Positions 62,882 through 64,000 of a DNA stretch of 64,000 nucleotides are shown here, piece by piece. The first letter of the stretch is position 1. Every line of letters starts with the position of its first letter. Source of the DNA: Komarekiella atlantica HA4396-MV6 (GTDB lineage: Bacteria > Cyanobacteriota > Cyanobacteriia > Cyanobacteriales > Nostocaceae); contig JAHHHK010000001.1 of NCBI GenBank assembly GCA_019359395.1, positions 372,001 through 436,000 of the forward strand. The letters are read 5' to 3'. The translations under genes were made by a program, and so were the position numbers. A model generated the notes under the pieces. The model worked only from the letters and a program-made list of their open reading frames with translations, made no database searches and was not told the origin of the DNA.

Positions 62882-64000
62882 ATGGGTTCTGAAATTTTGT
62901 CACAAGAAGATACACTAGCAGAACATTTGCTGGAACTAGCTATAAAATCTGGAGCAGAAGCTGCTGAAGTGTATCAGTCGCGATCGCTTTCTCGACCAGT
63001 TTTTTTTGAGGCAAACCGACTCAAGCAGCTAGAAACTAGCCAATCTGAAGGCACAGCACTCAGGCTTTGGCGAAACGGGCGTCCAGGACTCACCGTGGCT
63101 CACGGTTATGTCCAAGCGCAAGTAATGGTAGAACGAGCTCTTGCCTTGAGTCAACTGAATCAACCGGAACCAGTGGAATTAGGCAGTAATTTTCAGCCAT
63201 CTTACCCAGACTTAGGGAAAAATGTGCCTATAGAGGTTTTGGTAAACTGGGGCAAAGAAGCGATCGCACTCATCCGCGACGCCTATCCAGAGGTTGTGTG
63301 CAATAGTGACTGGGAATGTGATGTTGAAACTACCAGACTTGTCAATACCAAAGGTTTAGATTGTCACTACACCGATACTACCCTCAGCTGTTATATGTCA
63401 GCAGAATGGGTACGTGGTGATGATTTTTTGAGTGTTTCTGATGGGCAAACCCAGCGGAGTGAACTGCAACCCGAAAAATTAGCTAACCAAATTTTACAGC
63501 GGCTAATTTGGGCTAGAGAAAACGTTCCCCCCCCTACTGGCCGTATCCCAGTTTTGTTTACTTCTAAAGCAGCTGATATGCTTTGGGGCACTGTGCAAGC
63601 GGCATTGAACGGTAAACGAGTTCTAGAAGTAGCTTCCCCTTGGGCAGAACGTCTAGGAAAACCAGTAATTGCGCCCAGTCTCACTCTCTACCAAGATCCA
63701 GAAGCAGGCCCTTATAGTTGTCCTTTTGATGATGAAGGTACTCCCACTCAGTCTTTAGTGTTTATCCAAAACGGGATTTTACAGCATTTTTATGGCGATC
63801 GCACCACCGGACATCAACTGGGTACTGGCACGACTGGGAATGGTTTTCGCCCTGGTTTAGGTAGCTACCCTACCCCTGGTTTATTTAATTTTCTCATCCA
63901 GCCCGGTTCTGCATCCCTCCAAGACTTGATTCAACAAATGGATGATGGCTTGATTGTGGATCAAATGCTGGGTGGTGGCGGCGGTATTTCTGGAGACTTT
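62882..64000 (+). CDS. TldD/PmbA family protein (3' partial, runs off the window)
   Basis: 373 codons are open from the ATG at 62882 to the window end with no stop; the remaining ~70 residues lie outside. The protein begins MGSEILSQEDTLAEHLLELA. Family blocks are SGAEAAEVYQSRSLSRPVFF, EGTALRLWRNGRPGLTVAHG, FTSKAADMLWGTVQAALNGK, PFDDEGTPTQSLVFIQNGIL (the D-D-E-G-x-x-T motif) and LIVDQMLGGGGGISGDF. TldD and PmbA form a heteromeric metalloprotease that processes peptides such as microcin B17 and CcdA in E. coli; the cyanobacterial substrate is unknown. It is one of the PmbA/TldD paralogues; which one cannot be told from the partial sequence. Confidence 0.9.
   Translation, partial: MGSEILSQEDTLAEHLLELAIKSGAEAAEVYQSRSLSRPVFFEANRLKQLETSQSEGTALRLWRNGRPGLTVAHGYVQAQVMVERALALSQLNQPEPVELGSNFQPSYPDLGKNVPIEVLVNWGKEAIALIRDAYPEVVCNSDWECDVETTRLVNTKGLDCHYTDTTLSCYMSAEWVRGDDFLSVSDGQTQRSELQPEKLANQILQRLIWARENVPPPTGRIPVLFTSKAADMLWGTVQAALNGKRVLEVASPWAERLGKPVIAPSLTLYQDPEAGPYSCPFDDEGTPTQSLVFIQNGILQHFYGDRTTGHQLGTGTTGNGFRPGLGSYPTPGLFNFLIQPGSASLQDLIQQMDDGLIVDQMLGGGGGISGDF

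Overview
The window is chromosomal DNA of a filamentous cyanobacterium of the Nostoc/Anabaena type. The signs are: the HIP1 octamer GCGATCGC in almost every gene; heptameric STRR repeats (ACAGTAA, TTACTGT); dense short palindromic repeats; typical cyanobacterial genes (SLH-OprB iron-uptake porin, Ycf23/DUF561, Tab2/Atab2, UPF0182, MYLTWLDSNSW-type MBL protein); and five intact Uma2 genes plus one remnant. I see no rRNA, tRNA or CRISPR array. Both window edges cut genes: an HNH protein with a DGxHR motif on the left and a TldD/PmbA protein on the right. The latter is fully open but easily missed because its stop lies outside the window.

Layout. 0-7.3 kb: left-edge HNH nuclease, uvrA (-), two Uma2 genes, a 21-bp tandem array, and an HsdR-N-like nuclease. 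7.4-12 kb: a relatively GC-rich stress module made of an ECF42-type sigma factor, a DGPF/YCII protein, an NTF2-like protein, three VOC proteins and a DUF1772 membrane protein. Two copies of a near-palindromic TGTCGA-N17-CGAC promoter-like site lie between the sigma gene and the DGPF gene. 12-20.5 kb: Ser/Thr kinase, alpha/beta hydrolase, Uma2, SLH porin, sorbosone-dehydrogenase-like protein, Uma2 remnant, small membrane protein, MBL protein. 20.5-27.8 kb: M48 protease, proA, FAD monooxygenase, beta-propeller glycosidase-like protein, GAF protein. 28-32.5 kb: IS605-type tnpB whose C-terminus is interrupted by a palindromic repeat, a GT39-type glycosyltransferase, a decayed GT4 pseudogene, a fasciclin protein. 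32.9-35.2 kb: a compact three-gene operon (coiled coil, small protein, HNH nuclease), a DUF1772 remnant, a small conserved protein. 35.6-46.5 kb: lnt overlapping gyrA, pirin, Dps, aldo/keto reductase, a secreted protein with glucokinase and a histidine phosphatase, a methyltransferase-like protein. 46.8-52.3 kb: a hybrid histidine kinase and a response-regulator kinase with a four-helix-bundle (IVP-like) gene between them, bounded by inverted STRRs; then a Uma2 gene. 52.3-64 kb: LivF-type ATPase, UPF0182, cNMP-binding protein, FetB-type permease, DegT aminotransferase, Ycf23, Uma2, Tab2, and the TldD/PmbA start.

The dominant theme is small non-autonomous repeats reshaping genes. Two MITE-like families with TA-bounded inverted termini are visible (family 1 at 8758 and 51551; family 2 at 25730, 32726 and 35531), and their ends supply the stop codons of lnt and a Uma2 gene. 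Short palindromic repeats are nested inside the MITEs, appear in frame inside lnt and probably uvrA, and displace the tnpB C-terminus. STRRs supply the last residues and stop of the hybrid kinase. The most interesting candidate systems are the symmetric ECF42-like promoter pair, the four-helix-bundle cassette, and the uncharacterised HNH operon whose second and third proteins share a sequence motif.
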